In this document: piece after piece, positions 16,713 to 28,800 of the stretch
Position numbering within the stretch: the stretch's first letter is position 1
Layout: each line of letters starts with the position of its first letter
Assembly (NCBI GenBank): GCA_029211095.1
Contig: JARGFS010000003.1
Location: forward strand, 1 to 51,434
Source: a bacterium
GTDB lineage: Bacteria; Zixibacteria; MSB-5A5; GN15; FEB-12
Direction: 5' to 3'
Length of the DNA stretch: 51,434 nucleotides
Translations under genes and position numbers: made by a program
Notes under the pieces: generated by a model
Databases searched by the model: none
Seen by the model: only the letters and a program-made list of their open reading frames with translations
Told to the model about the DNA's origin: nothing

Positions 16713-17885
16713 TTATTTTCTGAAGAACTCAAGGTACTTGTACCCACTTCCGGTCAAAAACAGTACGACCTGATCAGTGGCGGCAACGAATCCGCTGGCA
16801 AGCAACTTCTTTAGTGCCGCCAGTGTCGCACCTGCTTCGGGTGCGGCAAAGATCCCTTCCTGAGAGGCCAAATCCAGAGTGGACTTATAAATCTCCTGTT
16901 CTGAGACGGATATGGCGGTGCCGTTGCTTTCGCGAACGGCATTGAGGATCAGGAAATCTCCTACGGCCGAGGGGACTCGTAGTCCCAATGCGGCTGTTTC
17001 CGGATGGGGCCAGAGTTCCGCCTCTTTTTTACCTTCGTCAAACGCCTTAACAATCGGAGCACACCCTTCGCTCTGGACCGATACCATCCGTGGACGCTTT
17101 GAGTCTATCAGGCCAAGCTGCTCCAACTCATCAAACGCCTTCCACATCCCAATCAATCCGGTGCCGCCGCCGGTGGGGTAAATGATAACATCCGGTAATG
17201 TCCAGCCCAGCTGCTCGGCCAATTCGTACCCCATTGTTTTTTTGCCTTCAATTCGGTACGGTTCTTTGAGCGTGGCGACAGAAAAATAATCCTCCGAGGC
17301 TACCAGCCCGGCCGCATACTCACCACAATCTTTGATACTGCCATCAATCAGTTCCACTCGTGCGCCATGCGCCTGGCAGTCGGTGATGAATACGGGGTCG
17401 GACGCCGAAGGCATCACCACGCATATTTCCATGGAGGCTCGTGCACCATAGGCGGACAGGGCGCTGCCTGCATTTCCGGCCGTGGGTACAATGAGTTTGT
17501 TGAGTCCCAGTTCGTGTGCCCGGGAGACAGCCATACTCAGACCGCGCGCTTTGAACGAACCGGTCGGGTTGGTGGATTCATCTTTCAGGAGTAGGTTCTT
17601 CAGGCCAAGTTTAACGCCGGTTCTTTGGGCGGCAAGGAGTTCTGTGCCTCCCTCTCCAAGACTTATGACATGCTTCCGGTTTTGAACGGGAAGCATCTCC
17701 CGGTACTTCCACATATTCTGGTCGCGACCCTTGAGCGATTCAACCGTCAGGCTTTTCATTGCAAGAGCATAGTCGTACTCAACCAGAAGTGGTTTTCCGC
17801 ACTGGCAGAGATTCACTATTTCTGAAAGAGAATATTGTTTGCCGCATTCTGAGCAGCGGAGATTGATCGAGGTTGAATTGGTCAT
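16713..17885 (-). CDS. thrC: Threonine synthase
   Basis: This 390-residue pyridoxal phosphate enzyme converts O-phosphohomoserine to threonine. The cofactor lysine is Lys112 in NPTGSFKARGL, and the phosphate loop is YPTGGGTGLIG. The N-terminal CSECG (Cys11, Cys14) and CQCG (Cys27, Cys29) form a zinc-ribbon-like extension found in one branch of the family, which separates it from cysteine synthases and threonine dehydratases. The ATG is 3 nt after the stop codon of the DUF885 gene, so these minus-strand genes are co-transcribed. Neighbouring homoserine genes are not present. Confidence 0.93.
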   Translation of the reverse strand: MTNSTSINLRCSECGKQYSLSEIVNLCQCGKPLLVEYDYALAMKSLTVESLKGRDQNMWKYREMLPVQNRKHVISLGEGGTELLAAQRTGVKLGLKNLLLKDESTNPTGSFKARGLSMAVSRAHELGLNKLIVPTAGNAGSALSAYGARASMEICVVMPSASDPVFITDCQAHGARVELIDGSIKDCGEYAAGLVASEDYFSVATLKEPYRIEGKKTMGYELAEQLGWTLPDVIIYPTGGGTGLIGMWKAFDELEQLGLIDSKRPRMVSVQSEGCAPIVKAFDEGKKEAELWPHPETAALGLRVPSAVGDFLILNAVRESNGTAISVSEQEIYKSTLDLASQEGIFAAPEAGATLAALKKLLASGFVAATDQVVLFLTGSGYKYLEFFRK

Positions 17886-17888
17886 TAC

Positions 17889-19724
17889 TTACTTAACCTG
17901 TAACTGTCTCCGGGTCTCTACCCAGTCTTTGATCCGTTCTTCAAGTACCATCAGTGGTATCGGTCCGGTCTCCAGGATTGTGTCGTGGAAGCCCCGGATA
18001 TCAAAAGTGTCGCCGAGTTCCTTTTCCGCGTAAGCGCGAAGTTCACGGATTTTTAGCTCCCCAATTTTATAGGCCAGGGCCTGTCCGGGCCAAACAATAT
18101 AGCGGTCAATTTCCACGATGATATCATGCTCGCTTTTGCTGGAATTCTCTTTGAAATATTCAATCGCCTGCTCTCTTGTCCAGCCTTTGTAATGCATCCC
18201 CACATCGACAACCAGGCGGATGGCTCGCCACATTTCATAGGTGAGCTGACCGAATTTGGAATAGGGGTCTTCATAAAAACCCATTTCTTCGCCCAGCTTC
18301 TCGGCATAGAGACCCCACCCCTCTCCATAGGCAGTGATCCAGCTGTTCCGCCTGAACCTGGGCAGGTTGGTCAGTTCCCTGGCAATGGAGATTTGAAGGT
18401 GATGTCCGGGGACAGCTTCGTGAAGGCTCAATGCTTCCATCTCCCACTTTGGTCGGGAGGCCAGATCATAGGTGTTGACGAAATAGTAGCCGGGGCGACG
18501 AGCGGCATGAGAGCCGGGCTGATAGTAAGCGGTTGTCTGGGACTTGGCCCCGTAGTCCGGAATTTCAATGACTCCGTAGGGCAGGCGGGGGAGGACACCA
18601 AACAGCTTGACCAATTGGGCATCAGCCCGTTTGGAAATGTCCCGATACTCGCGCACAAGATCACGCGCCTCGGTGAAATAGAATTGGTCGCTGGTCCGAA
18701 GGAACTCGCAGAAAGAACCGAAATCTCCCTTGAACCCGGTGCTATCGATAATCTCTTCCATTTCGGCCCGAATTCTTTTCACTTCACCCAGACCGATCTC
18801 ATGGATTTGATTCGGGGTGAGGTCTGTAGTGGTGTAGTACCGGCACAGATATTCATACCACTCTTTACCGAGCGGAAGGGCCGACAGTCCAATCTCTTCA
18901 CGACAGCCAGGGATATATTTACTGACGAGAAAAGTGTGCAACCGCTTCAGAGAGGGGAGCGCCTTGCTCCGGTAAACTGTGTAGGCTTCGTTCTGGATTT
19001 CCGTTTGCTGCTTCTCAGTAACTGTTTCCGGAAACTCCCCAAACACTTCCAGCATGGGGGCCGTGGAAGGCTCTTCGGCAATCTGGCTGAGTACCTGTTC
19101 CGGCAGATCACGCATGGTAACTCTGGGCGGGGTGATCTTCTGTTCCAGTCCCTTTTCCATGAGCATGATGGTTTGTGAAATCAGATCAGGCAGTGCTTTC
19201 AAACGAGCGATGATATTCTCATAGTCCTCCTTGCGGTCCGTGGACATGATACCGAACATCTCCGCCGCGGTCTGGTGAACGCCGCCCATCTGGTTGATGG
19301 GCATCAATTCCTGCTGATACTTTCGTGACTCCCGGTCAGTCAGTTTCTCCCGCATGAAGAGATCGTAACTAAGCCGGTCAACTTCGTGTAGCTCAGAGCG
19401 ATTGATAGATTCCAGGACGGCAATGATAGCGTCCTGCTCCTGCCGCCGGAACTCAATTGCTTCAAAGGAGCGATCGGTCCAACGATCATCCTGACCGGCA
19501 AATCCGTTATAGGTGGCTGACTCGGGCGATCTCAGCATCCGGTTTTCCCAGTCCATCTCGAACAGTTGGTGTAATCGTTCGGACTCTGAGAGACCGTCTG
19601 TTTTCGCTTCAAGGGCTTGGCAGGCTTCAATAAATTTAGTGTCATTCTGTTTCATAGCGCTCAGGTCTCCGGGTACTATCAGGGCAGCTATTATAGCCAA
19701 AACCGGCGAAAAAGCTTTTTGCAT
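17889..19724 (-). CDS. DUF885-family secreted protein, predicted metallopeptidase
   Basis: Start chosen at the ATG at 19724, which begins a signal peptide (MQKAFSPVLAIIAALIVPGDLS); 611 residues. Farther upstream in-frame starts would run into the divergent leader of the next operon. The DUF885 family signature is complete: LHEAVPGHHLQ, a metal-binding HExxxGHH pattern, followed by TAYGEGWGLYAEKL, and QALAYKIGELKIREL near the C-terminus. The family is found widely as lipoproteins or periplasmic proteins and is related by fold to M3/M32-type peptidases; substrate is unknown. It lies in the same unit as thrC. Confidence 0.88.
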   Translation of the reverse strand: MQKAFSPVLAIIAALIVPGDLSAMKQNDTKFIEACQALEAKTDGLSESERLHQLFEMDWENRMLRSPESATYNGFAGQDDRWTDRSFEAIEFRRQEQDAIIAVLESINRSELHEVDRLSYDLFMREKLTDRESRKYQQELMPINQMGGVHQTAAEMFGIMSTDRKEDYENIIARLKALPDLISQTIMLMEKGLEQKITPPRVTMRDLPEQVLSQIAEEPSTAPMLEVFGEFPETVTEKQQTEIQNEAYTVYRSKALPSLKRLHTFLVSKYIPGCREEIGLSALPLGKEWYEYLCRYYTTTDLTPNQIHEIGLGEVKRIRAEMEEIIDSTGFKGDFGSFCEFLRTSDQFYFTEARDLVREYRDISKRADAQLVKLFGVLPRLPYGVIEIPDYGAKSQTTAYYQPGSHAARRPGYYFVNTYDLASRPKWEMEALSLHEAVPGHHLQISIARELTNLPRFRRNSWITAYGEGWGLYAEKLGEEMGFYEDPYSKFGQLTYEMWRAIRLVVDVGMHYKGWTREQAIEYFKENSSKSEHDIIVEIDRYIVWPGQALAYKIGELKIRELRAYAEKELGDTFDIRGFHDTILETGPIPLMVLEERIKDWVETRRQLQVK

Positions 19725-19781
19725 TCTTAACTCATTGCTTGGGTAGTGGTTAGCATGTCTCAATATGAACCAGAGAAATGA

Positions 19782-19874
19782 TTTCCGCAACGGAAAAGAG
19801 CTTTGTAAAACAAGGCCTTTACCGCCTAAATCCGGCGGTAAGCTTAAGAAGCAGAGCGGTTTTCCGATAGTTGC
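19782..19874 (+). promoter_or_regulatory. Candidate structured mRNA leader with mutually exclusive helices
   Basis: CGGAAAA at 19791-19797 can pair with the upstream TTTCCG (19782-19787, 3-nt loop), or with the downstream TTTTCCG (19860-19866), where GCAA (19787-19790) extends the stem by pairing with TTGC (19871-19874). The second state encloses two further hairpins: GCTTTG (19800-19805) with CAAGGC, and TTACCGCC (19819-19826) with GGCGGTAA (19834-19841). The enclosing stem ends 5 nt before the start codon of the giant surface gene, which has no obvious ribosome site. Parts (CCTAAA in the second hairpin; GCAG..CGG.TT..CCG at the 3' end) recall c-di-GMP-I riboswitches, but the conserved GCAAAGCC core is not found. 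Class unassigned. Confidence 0.45.
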
Positions 19875-19878
19875 TATA

Positions 19879-22800
19879 ATGGAAACTTCTCGGCTCAAAA
19901 TCGTCATATTGGCTCTACTGACAGTGGTTTTCCCCGCCTCGGCCGGGGCTACCAACTACTATGTCTCGCCCACCGGCTCCGATGCAGCCGATGGACAGAC
20001 CATATTGACTCCATGGCTGTCAATTGAGAACGGTGAAAAAACCGGCGTGCTGGCTCCGGGGGATTCCATCTTTGTTCTGTCCGGTTCCTACAGTCGCACT
20101 ACCGGCGCAAGTTTTCCAACCTCTGGTACGGCTGTCGCTCCCATCGTTTATACTTCACTGGGGAAAAAAAGGCCACTCATTGACTTTGGAAACAGTGGCG
20201 ATGTGGCCATAAGTCTGGTTGGGAACCATATCAATTTTAAGAACATTGCAATCACCAATGGAAATAACAGCGGTATTGAGATTGTCGGTGATTCCATTTA
20301 TCTGTTTGGATGCCAAATCAGCGGGTTCTCGAAACAAGGTATTCGGGTTCTTGGCAGCTATAATAAAATTGTCGCCAATGTCGTCAATGCGGTCGGAGAC
20401 CGGGGGATAGAGAACGAAGACTCCGGCGAATTTGAAAACGTTTTCTACAACAACACTATCTACGGCTGCGGCAGTCACGGAATAGAATTGCACGCCAAAA
20501 TAAAAAGCAGCCGGGTCTTTAACAACATTGTTGCCGCAAATAACAATGATGGTATCAGAGGGAAAGTAGAAAATGTCTACGGTTTTAATAATGTCTGGGG
20601 AAATCTGGGGAATGACTACTCAGATGGTGCGGTCGACTCAGCCGGGGGAATATCGTTCCAGCCAGGGTTTGTAAATGTCTTATCGGTCCGTTTTGATCTC
20701 AAAAAGAATGCCAAAGAGATTAATGCCGGTCTGGATATCGGCTACCCGTTCAATGGAACGTCACCCGATATGGGAGCTTACGAAAAATATAACAACTACT
20801 TTGTGAGTCCGGATGGCAACGATCAAAACAGCGGACGGCATCCTGATTCGGCTTGGTTATCAATCGATAACGGTGATTCAACCCTCTTTCCCGGTGACAC
20901 TGTATATGTTCTGGCGGGAAACTATAGTAACCCGGTTTCAATAACTGACAGTGGGACTGTTGACGAAGAGATCTTCTATGTTGGCGTGTTGGATTCTGTT
21001 ACAATTGACGGCACGGGAAATTCAGTCACGGTCAGGATTTCCGGAATGTGTATCAAGTGGTATGGAATCGACATAGCGTCATCGACAACTGCGAATATTG
21101 AGATCAGCGGCTCCAAAAACAGACTCGAGAATTGTGATATATCCAATTGCGATCTGTATGGGTTGCTTGTTACAGGTAACGAAAATACCATACAACAAAA
21201 CCGGATTTTTGGAAACCAGAACTCAGGGCTACTGATTTCAGGCAATGAATGTATTGTTTACAACAACAGTTTTTACAACAATGCCCTGTTCGGAATAGAT
21301 GCTTTAGGGAGTACGCTTCATCAGTTCGTCAATAACATCATCAGCGGTTCGGCAACTTCGACCGGTGTAAGAGCGGATGGAGGCAGCCTGCTGTCTTACT
21401 CCATACTGCACAATCTAACTACTCCTTTCACTGGAGGACTATCTGTCTCATCTGATGTGACTTATGATGATCCCCTGTTTGTGGATGCTCCTGGAAGTGA
21501 TTTCAACCTCGGCTCCTTTTCTCCGGCAATTGATGCAGGCGTTGATGTTGGTTTGCCATATAACAACAGCGATCCGGATCTGGGTGCTATCGAAACTGGT
21601 GTTCTGGCTGTTCTTCAAATCAGTCCGGTTATCGATAGTCTGATCTCTGACTCAACATATCAGTTCGATGTTGTTGCCCTGGATTCATCCGGTCTTCCCG
21701 CCGATCCCGGTTTAATAGTCTGGTCACACACCTTCTCTTCAGGTGTGATCAGTTCCGGTGGACTTTTTACACCGGACAAGATTGGGTCCGGAGTGGTAAC
21801 GGTCCAATCTCTGTCCTACCCGGTCAATGGTTCCTCCGCTGTAATGACAGTAGTTCCGGGCGCTTTGTCATCTTTGTCAGTTTCTCCCGATCAAGATACT
21901 GTTTCGGCAGATTCCACCCGGCAGTTTGTGGCTACCGGAATTGATATCCACGGGAACAATACCGGTCTGGTTGGTGACTTGACCTGGTATGTGCTTGGCG
22001 ATATCGGAACCATTGACAGCGGCGGTCTTTTTGATGCCGGTCGGGTCGGGTCTGGACGTATTAGTGTTGTCAGCAGTCTTGGTGCAAGTGGAACGAGCGA
22101 TTCAATTGTAGTGACACCCGGAGCGCTTTCCATATTGTCAGTATCCCCCCAGGCGGCCATTGTAGTACAGGCCGAATCTCAGGCATTTGCTGCCTCCGGG
22201 CTGGATAGTGACTCCAACTTTATTTCTGATCTGACGGACGGCTCTGTCTGGACGACCAGCGATCCGGATGGAAGCGTTGGTGGTTCCGGGACATATACGG
22301 CGGGGAATATTGTATCGTCCCCTTATTACTATGTCAAAGCAACCGATGGAGTCCGGTCGGATTCCGCGCAAATCACCGTCATTGCCAGTGGTGACCTGAC
22401 TCATATCAGAATAGAACTGGCCGATCACTCGGTGGTAGGGGATACAACTCTGTCCTCGGATAACGACAGTACCATTCTCTATGCCCGGGGATATGATGCC
22501 GGATGGACCTTGATAGGTGATCTGGTGGTCGACTGGACCATAACCGGTGTTGATACCATAGGCTCCCTGACAAGCAGTAATGCTCCGCAGACAAATCTCA
22601 TCCTGACAACTCCCGGCCAGTCAGTTGTTCAAGCTACCTACTCCGGCTCCCTGACTGATTCAACGGGACTGATTACCTGCCAGCCGGGTGTGGCGAGCGT
22701 GATGACGATTGTACCTGATACCATGACTCTGACCGCCGGGGAAACTTTCGACTTTGATGTCGTGGTAACGGATGCCGATGGCAACACTCCGGGATTGAGT

Positions 22801-25800
22801 CTGGTTCCGGCGTGGGCACTGCTTGGGGATATTGGCAGTATGGAATCTTTCGGGCATTTTTCGGCATCGACCGTCGGCACTGGGCGGGCGGTGGCCGCGG
22901 CCGGTGGGTTAGCAGATACCTCCGGAGCCATTAACGTAGTGGCAGGAAGTCTTACCAGTCTAATGGTTGTGCCGGACTCAGCAGTGATCCCGACCGACAG
23001 TAGTTTACAGTTTTCGGTCGCGGGATTTGACCTCTTTGGCAACGAGCAATCGACCGGAAATATCACCTGGTCCTTGACCAGTCCTGTCGGCGTGATAGAC
23101 TCCACCGGTTTTTTTGTCCCGACTTCAACAGGTATCACGCAGGCTATCGCCGTCTCTGAATTCGGACCGATTGACACCTCCGCCTATCTTGAAGTCACGC
23201 CCGGCCGATTGGCATTGCTTACAATTAACCCGGACCTGGTGAACATGGTTACCGGAGATAGTCAGAACTTCACTGTATCGGGGAAGGATGCCCTTGGTTA
23301 TTCCACAGCCGTGGGTGGTGTCTCCTGGTCTGTTACAGGAGGCATTGGCGACATCACCTCCTCCGGTTTGTTCACCGCAAGGTCCATTGGTAGTGGACAG
23401 ATTGTGGCTGAAAGCAGCATTGGTGGAGTGACAGATACAAATAGCGCTGTCGTTGTGGCGGCGGGAGTGCCAACCAGACTGTCGATCTCCCCGGATGAAA
23501 TCATGCTGGCGCTGGGAGACTCAACAGATTTTTCCGCCCGCGCATTTGACGAATACTTCAACGAGGTTAGTCCTGGAGAACTCTCCTGGTCCGTTGTCGG
23601 AGCAATTGGTTCCATAGACAGTCTGGGGAGATTCCAGGCAGAATCTGCCGGGACAGGACGGATTGCCGTACACAGTTCCAGTTTCGGGCTGTATGACAGT
23701 ACTTCGTCGGTAGTGGTCGAGGCGTTAACGGTGGCCTCGCTTCCGCTTGGAGATCGGGTCGTCCTGGCCGGTCAATCTGACATTGACATACTAAGATTCC
23801 AGGTCAACAATCTGTACTCGGTTGGCAAGGGGGTCGAAGGTTTCCGTTTCCGAATGCAGAGTACCGGTGCCGGATCAGACGCGGAGATGCTTGCAAATTT
23901 AGACTCGCTCCATCTCTATCGTGAGTCAGTTTCAGACAGTCTGCTGGGCAGCGCTGTTGTTGACAGTGACACCAGCCTGATGATATTTTCATCGCTGACT
24001 ATTCCGATGCTTGACAGCCTGACTTTTTCTGTCCGGGCCGATGTCAGCAGTTTCCCTCATGATGGAGACTTCGCCGATCTCCTGATGATTCCGGCTCTGG
24101 ATGTTGTTAGTTCCGATGGATCAGCAGTGGCCGGTACCGACAGTCTCAATTCCCTGGGACAACTGCTGTTCGACGGACTTACTCGGAGTCAGATTACTCT
24201 TACTCCGGTGGGCCTTGATTCCATAATGCTGACTGACAGCATGTACGCCATAATGATTATTGATATTCCCCGGAACGGCTATGCAGGCGATACTCTGGAG
24301 TTGATCAGTGTTGTCGTGGATACGGCTCTTGGCGGCACTGTCAGCGATCAGGATTTTGACTCGCTTGTCATCTATTCCGACAACGGGGATGACATCTGGA
24401 ACGGAGCCAGTCTGGAGCAGAGGTTGGGCGTTCTGGTTTTCACCGGCAATCGATGGATAAGAAGCGGGCTCTCGTATGAGTTGATCAATCCGCTCAATCG
24501 GCTGTACGTTGCTGCGGCTCTCTCGGCGCAGCCCACACGAGGTGCCGTAGTCGCCTTTGGGATTCCTCTGAATGGGATTCAAGTTACTTCGAACAATGAC
24601 GGCCCTATTGACTATCCGGTTGGAGCCGTTGACAGTATTGTGATAGCCACTTCCGAATCGTTCGCCGTTTCTGTCATCAAGGGGGAGGTTCAGCTCCTTG
24701 TACCCGGCGAACTGTCGGGCGCGCTGACGACCATTGAATTGATAAACAACTTCTATGATCCCTACCAGTTGGACAGCCTCATTTTTGATCTGGAAATCTC
24801 TTCCATTTACCCGGAAACACAGGGGATCAAGGATTCGCAACTGGACAGCCTTCTGCTGGTGGTTCATGACATCTCCGATATTAATCAGCTCGGTTCCCAG
24901 GGAACAGTTGTTTCATCAACATTCCCGATTGACGGTGTGGCTGCCTTTGACTGCCATAACCTGACCCTTGCGGGCGCTGGGAGTCCAGTCTACTTGAGTG
25001 TTCAAGCGGCGGTAAGTCTGGAGTCGGCCAGAAACGGCAATCTCGTCAGCCTCTCGCTTCCGGATTCAAGCAGAATTGTGCTAAGCCCCTCAACGAGTAT
25101 TGAGGCAACTTATCCGCTTCAGGGTACGCTTGGGCATCAGATCGACCGGTTCCCGTTGGCGTCCGCAAGCGCCTATCAAATGGGGAGCCAGACAATCTTT
25201 GGCGGACAGACCCGGCTGCCTGTTTTCGAATTCAGATTGCCTGGCGATGGATACTCTGTAGACAATTTGCGTTCCATCCGTCTGGCCAATCGCGGGAGTT
25301 TGAACGATGGTGCCGCCCTGACCGGAGTGAGCCTTTGGTATGACTGGGAGGAGGACGGACTTACAGCCAATGACTCGCTGGTGTCAACCCTGAGCTATGA
25401 ATCCGGCGAGTGGACTGTTTCCGGAGTCGTCAGAACCATACCTTCGGAAGGGAGCCGTTTTATTGCCACTGTTGATGTTGGCAACACTCAGTTCCTGGCC
25501 GGTACTCTGGAGTTTGTTCTGCCTGTGGGCGGGGTCACCTATTGGTCCGGGGCGGATGGTCCGGATGATGGAGAGTTGGGGAGTCAGGAGAGTCATTTTT
25601 TAATACCGACCGATCGCGTGACGGTGATTTCGTTACAGGGGGAATCGGGTGAAGTGTACCCCGGTGCCACCATTGACCAGCTGCTGACTTTCGCTTTATA
25701 CAATGGGTATGCAGCCACCGATACGCTCTCTATTGAGGCGATAACGTTTACCAACATCTCACGCTCTCAGTCCGGACGTGACTGGGCGGACAGTTCTCTG

Positions 25801-28800
25801 GCCCAGGTCTCACTATACTTTGATTCTGATCATAATCGTCTCTTTGATGAAAGTGACAGCCTGATCGGAACCGGGTACTTTGCCTCCGGTCAATTGAAAA
25901 TGAACGGCCTCAGTGTAAGTCTTCCACCGGAGGAAATAAGTTCATTTTTTGTGTCAGCGGAGCTTTCACTGGCCCAAATAGATCTGGACAGTCTGGCGAT
26001 TTCAATTGAGCAGGCCTCAGACTTTGTTTTTGCCGATACCGGATCAATCTCAGTTAATGGAGACCTCCCGCTGACCAGTGGTGGCTGGAACATAGTTAAC
26101 GGTTCCGTTTCGGATCAATATGAAATGAGCGGATTGCCGCCTACCTCGGTCACTCCGGGAGATACGGCTGTCCTCCTGATGGTATTCAGACCGGCCAGCA
26201 ACGGTGACCGCATAGATACGCTGACTTCGATCACCGTGGAGAACGCTAACACGACCAATGTTGCCAGTGGTGCGGACATATCCAATATGAATCTCTGGAT
26301 GGATATGAATGACAACGCGCTGTATGATTCATCAGACAGTCTGATCGGTTCCTTGAGTTTTGGCGCCTCTCAGCATTGGATCAGCGCTGCCCTGGATTGT
26401 GAGATCGGGCGGACACCACCAAGATTGCTGTTGGTGGCCGATATATCTTCCGGCGCTACTCCGAACCGCCAGTTCCGTGGAAAAATTGTCACTAGCGGTT
26501 GTGGCTACCGGTCGTCAAACAATGGTCCCCTTGATCAGCCCCTGCTAAGTGACCGCCAGGTGACTATTTCAAACGCCGCGCTGGCTATCTCTATGCAAAA
26601 TCAACCGGAGCGCTATACAGTCGGACAAACGATTCATCATCAGCTTACCGTAACCAACAATGGGTTGATACCTCTGCTGGATGTCTCAGCTTATGCAACA
26701 GTAAGCGATTCACTGCTTCTAACGTTGGACAGCAGTCAGATCGGACCGGTGCCTCTCGTTGCAGGCGTTTCAGCCGACTTTGATTTTTATTACACCGCTC
26801 TGGATACCGGAAAAATTGTCTGGCAGTTTCAGGCAACAGCCGATGTCACCGGGGATTCCTCTGTTGTTCTGGTGACAGATTCGATAGAATTTCAGCGGGC
26901 GGTATCGGCGGTGCCGATTCAGTTCGTGAACAGCAATCCGACTTCGGTGACCAGAGGACAGCAAAATGTCTTTCCGCTTAGTTTGACGATCGCTCATCCA
27001 GACACCGATCCGATATCAGCTTCAATCCGGATAGACAGTTTGAGAATCCGGGTTGAGGATGGTTCTGGCAATGGCCGACGGGCAGACTCAACTCTCGCAC
27101 GTCTGGTACTGGCCTCAGGCTACACTAACCTCACTATTTTGGAAACCATGCCAGCCAGCGCAGATTTGTCTCTGATCTTCGGCGAACCGGTAGTTATTGA
27201 TCCTGCGCAGCAAAGAAATTTCTCCCTGCTGGTGGATATTGATAGCGCCGCCGCTGCCGGGAGTTTTGCCATCTCAATAGTAGAGAGTTCCGCAATAGTT
27301 GTGACCGATAACAATAGTTCACAGCCAATCAGCCTTGCACCCGGTCTTGTATTTCCAATGGTTACCGCCTCCTGTCGGATAGATAATCCTTCGGCCAACT
27401 TGTTATTGTCATCGGAGCCGCTCCTTCAGGCCACGGTAAATTACGGGCAGGATGATCTTGACCTGGTGCAACTACTGTTTACTCATCCGGGAGAGTTTGG
27501 AAGTTCTCCAATCCAGGTGACCTCAATGATTGTCAATTTTGTGGACAGCCTGCTCAATCCGATAAGCGCCACACATCTGCTTGAGCGTCTTCAAATCAGA
27601 CGGCAGCAAGTTATTGTGGCCGAGGTTACCAATTTTGGACCGATGGAGGATTCTGTTGAGGTCGTTCTCAATTCGCCGCTGACACTTAATCCCGGTGAGC
27701 AGGATTCACTGGCCATACGAGTCTCATTAGATGATCAGTCGTTATACAGCAACTTTGGACTTATTATCTCCGACAGTACCCGCTTTGTGGTGCGGGATTT
27801 AAGCTCCCATTCCCTGATTGAAATTACGACCGATACTTCCTTGCTGGCCACCGGTTCCGTCTTCCCCATCCACTCCGGCAGCGCCCGTTTGTTGCAACCG
27901 GCCAGTGTCGGCGAAGTCTGCCTGACAACCCACCTCCCGGATGCTGTGGTTGGGGGGAAAGATAGCCTGGCCCTGGTTGACATTACCCTGGAGTATCCTG
28001 CCACGCTCGGTCATTCCTCGGTTATGATTTTTGCCGCTGATCTCAACGTCATGGATTCACTGGGACGACCCCTGAATCCTGACCGGCTGTTTGACAGAAT
28101 CGGATATGTTGTCGACGGCCAAAACCTGACCTACCAGCCTTTTGTTGGAATTGTCAATGGTTCCGCACACTTCACCTTTGGAAGCGGTGTCCGTTTGGAT
28201 CCGGGTGAACAAAAGACAATCTCACTGGTAGGGGATATCGAAGCGGATGTGCCGTTTACGAACTTCTCCGTTTCCATACCGCAGTCCGAAGCCATGGACT
28301 TTAGAGATGCCAACGATACCAACGCTCTCCCCGGACTGGTCAGTGGAGCTTCCTGCGGTGGACAGTTCCCCTTCGTCACCAATACTGCTGATATCTTCCT
28401 TCCGGCCGGTCGACCGCTCTTTGAATGCAGGAAGCTTCCCGTACAAGTCACTGCTCCGGGTCAGGAGATGCTCAAACTGTTTGAAGGAACGCTCACGTAT
28501 GATGGCGATGGCTTGCAGGGGGATGTTTCCATTGAAGGAGTGAGCGGAAAATTTGTTCGAAGACTTTCCGATGGATGGCATACAGCCAGTCCCGGAGAGG
28601 CGCTCACAAGGATCAGCGTGATGGTGGACAGCAGTCTTGCGTGCGAGGATTCGTTACTTACCGGTGACAGTCTTCAGTTGGACTTCCCGCAGCCGCTCAG
28701 TATCAGCAGTGGCGAAAAGGTCACGGTAGAAATCTATGTCTCTCTGGAAGATAATATTCTGCTGGGAAATTACGCACTTAAATTTGATGATTCCGGCTTC

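Noticed and set aside
18126-19178. 350-residue plus-strand open frame opposite the DUF885 gene
   Set aside because: Shadow of a well-supported minus-strand gene; no domain, promoter or ribosome site.
19782-19874. Firm call of a c-di-GMP-I riboswitch
   Set aside because: The similarity is limited to isolated positions and the GCAAAGCC core is missing, so only a generic structured leader is claimed.
19765-19878. N-terminal extension of the giant protein
   Set aside because: The upstream codons encode a basic, signal-peptide-free stretch that coincides with the paired RNA leader; the ATG at 19879 begins a normal signal peptide.
19875-19880. TATAAT as a promoter -10 box
   Set aside because: It overlaps the ATG of the giant gene and has no suitable -35 element; a transcript from it would lack the start codon.
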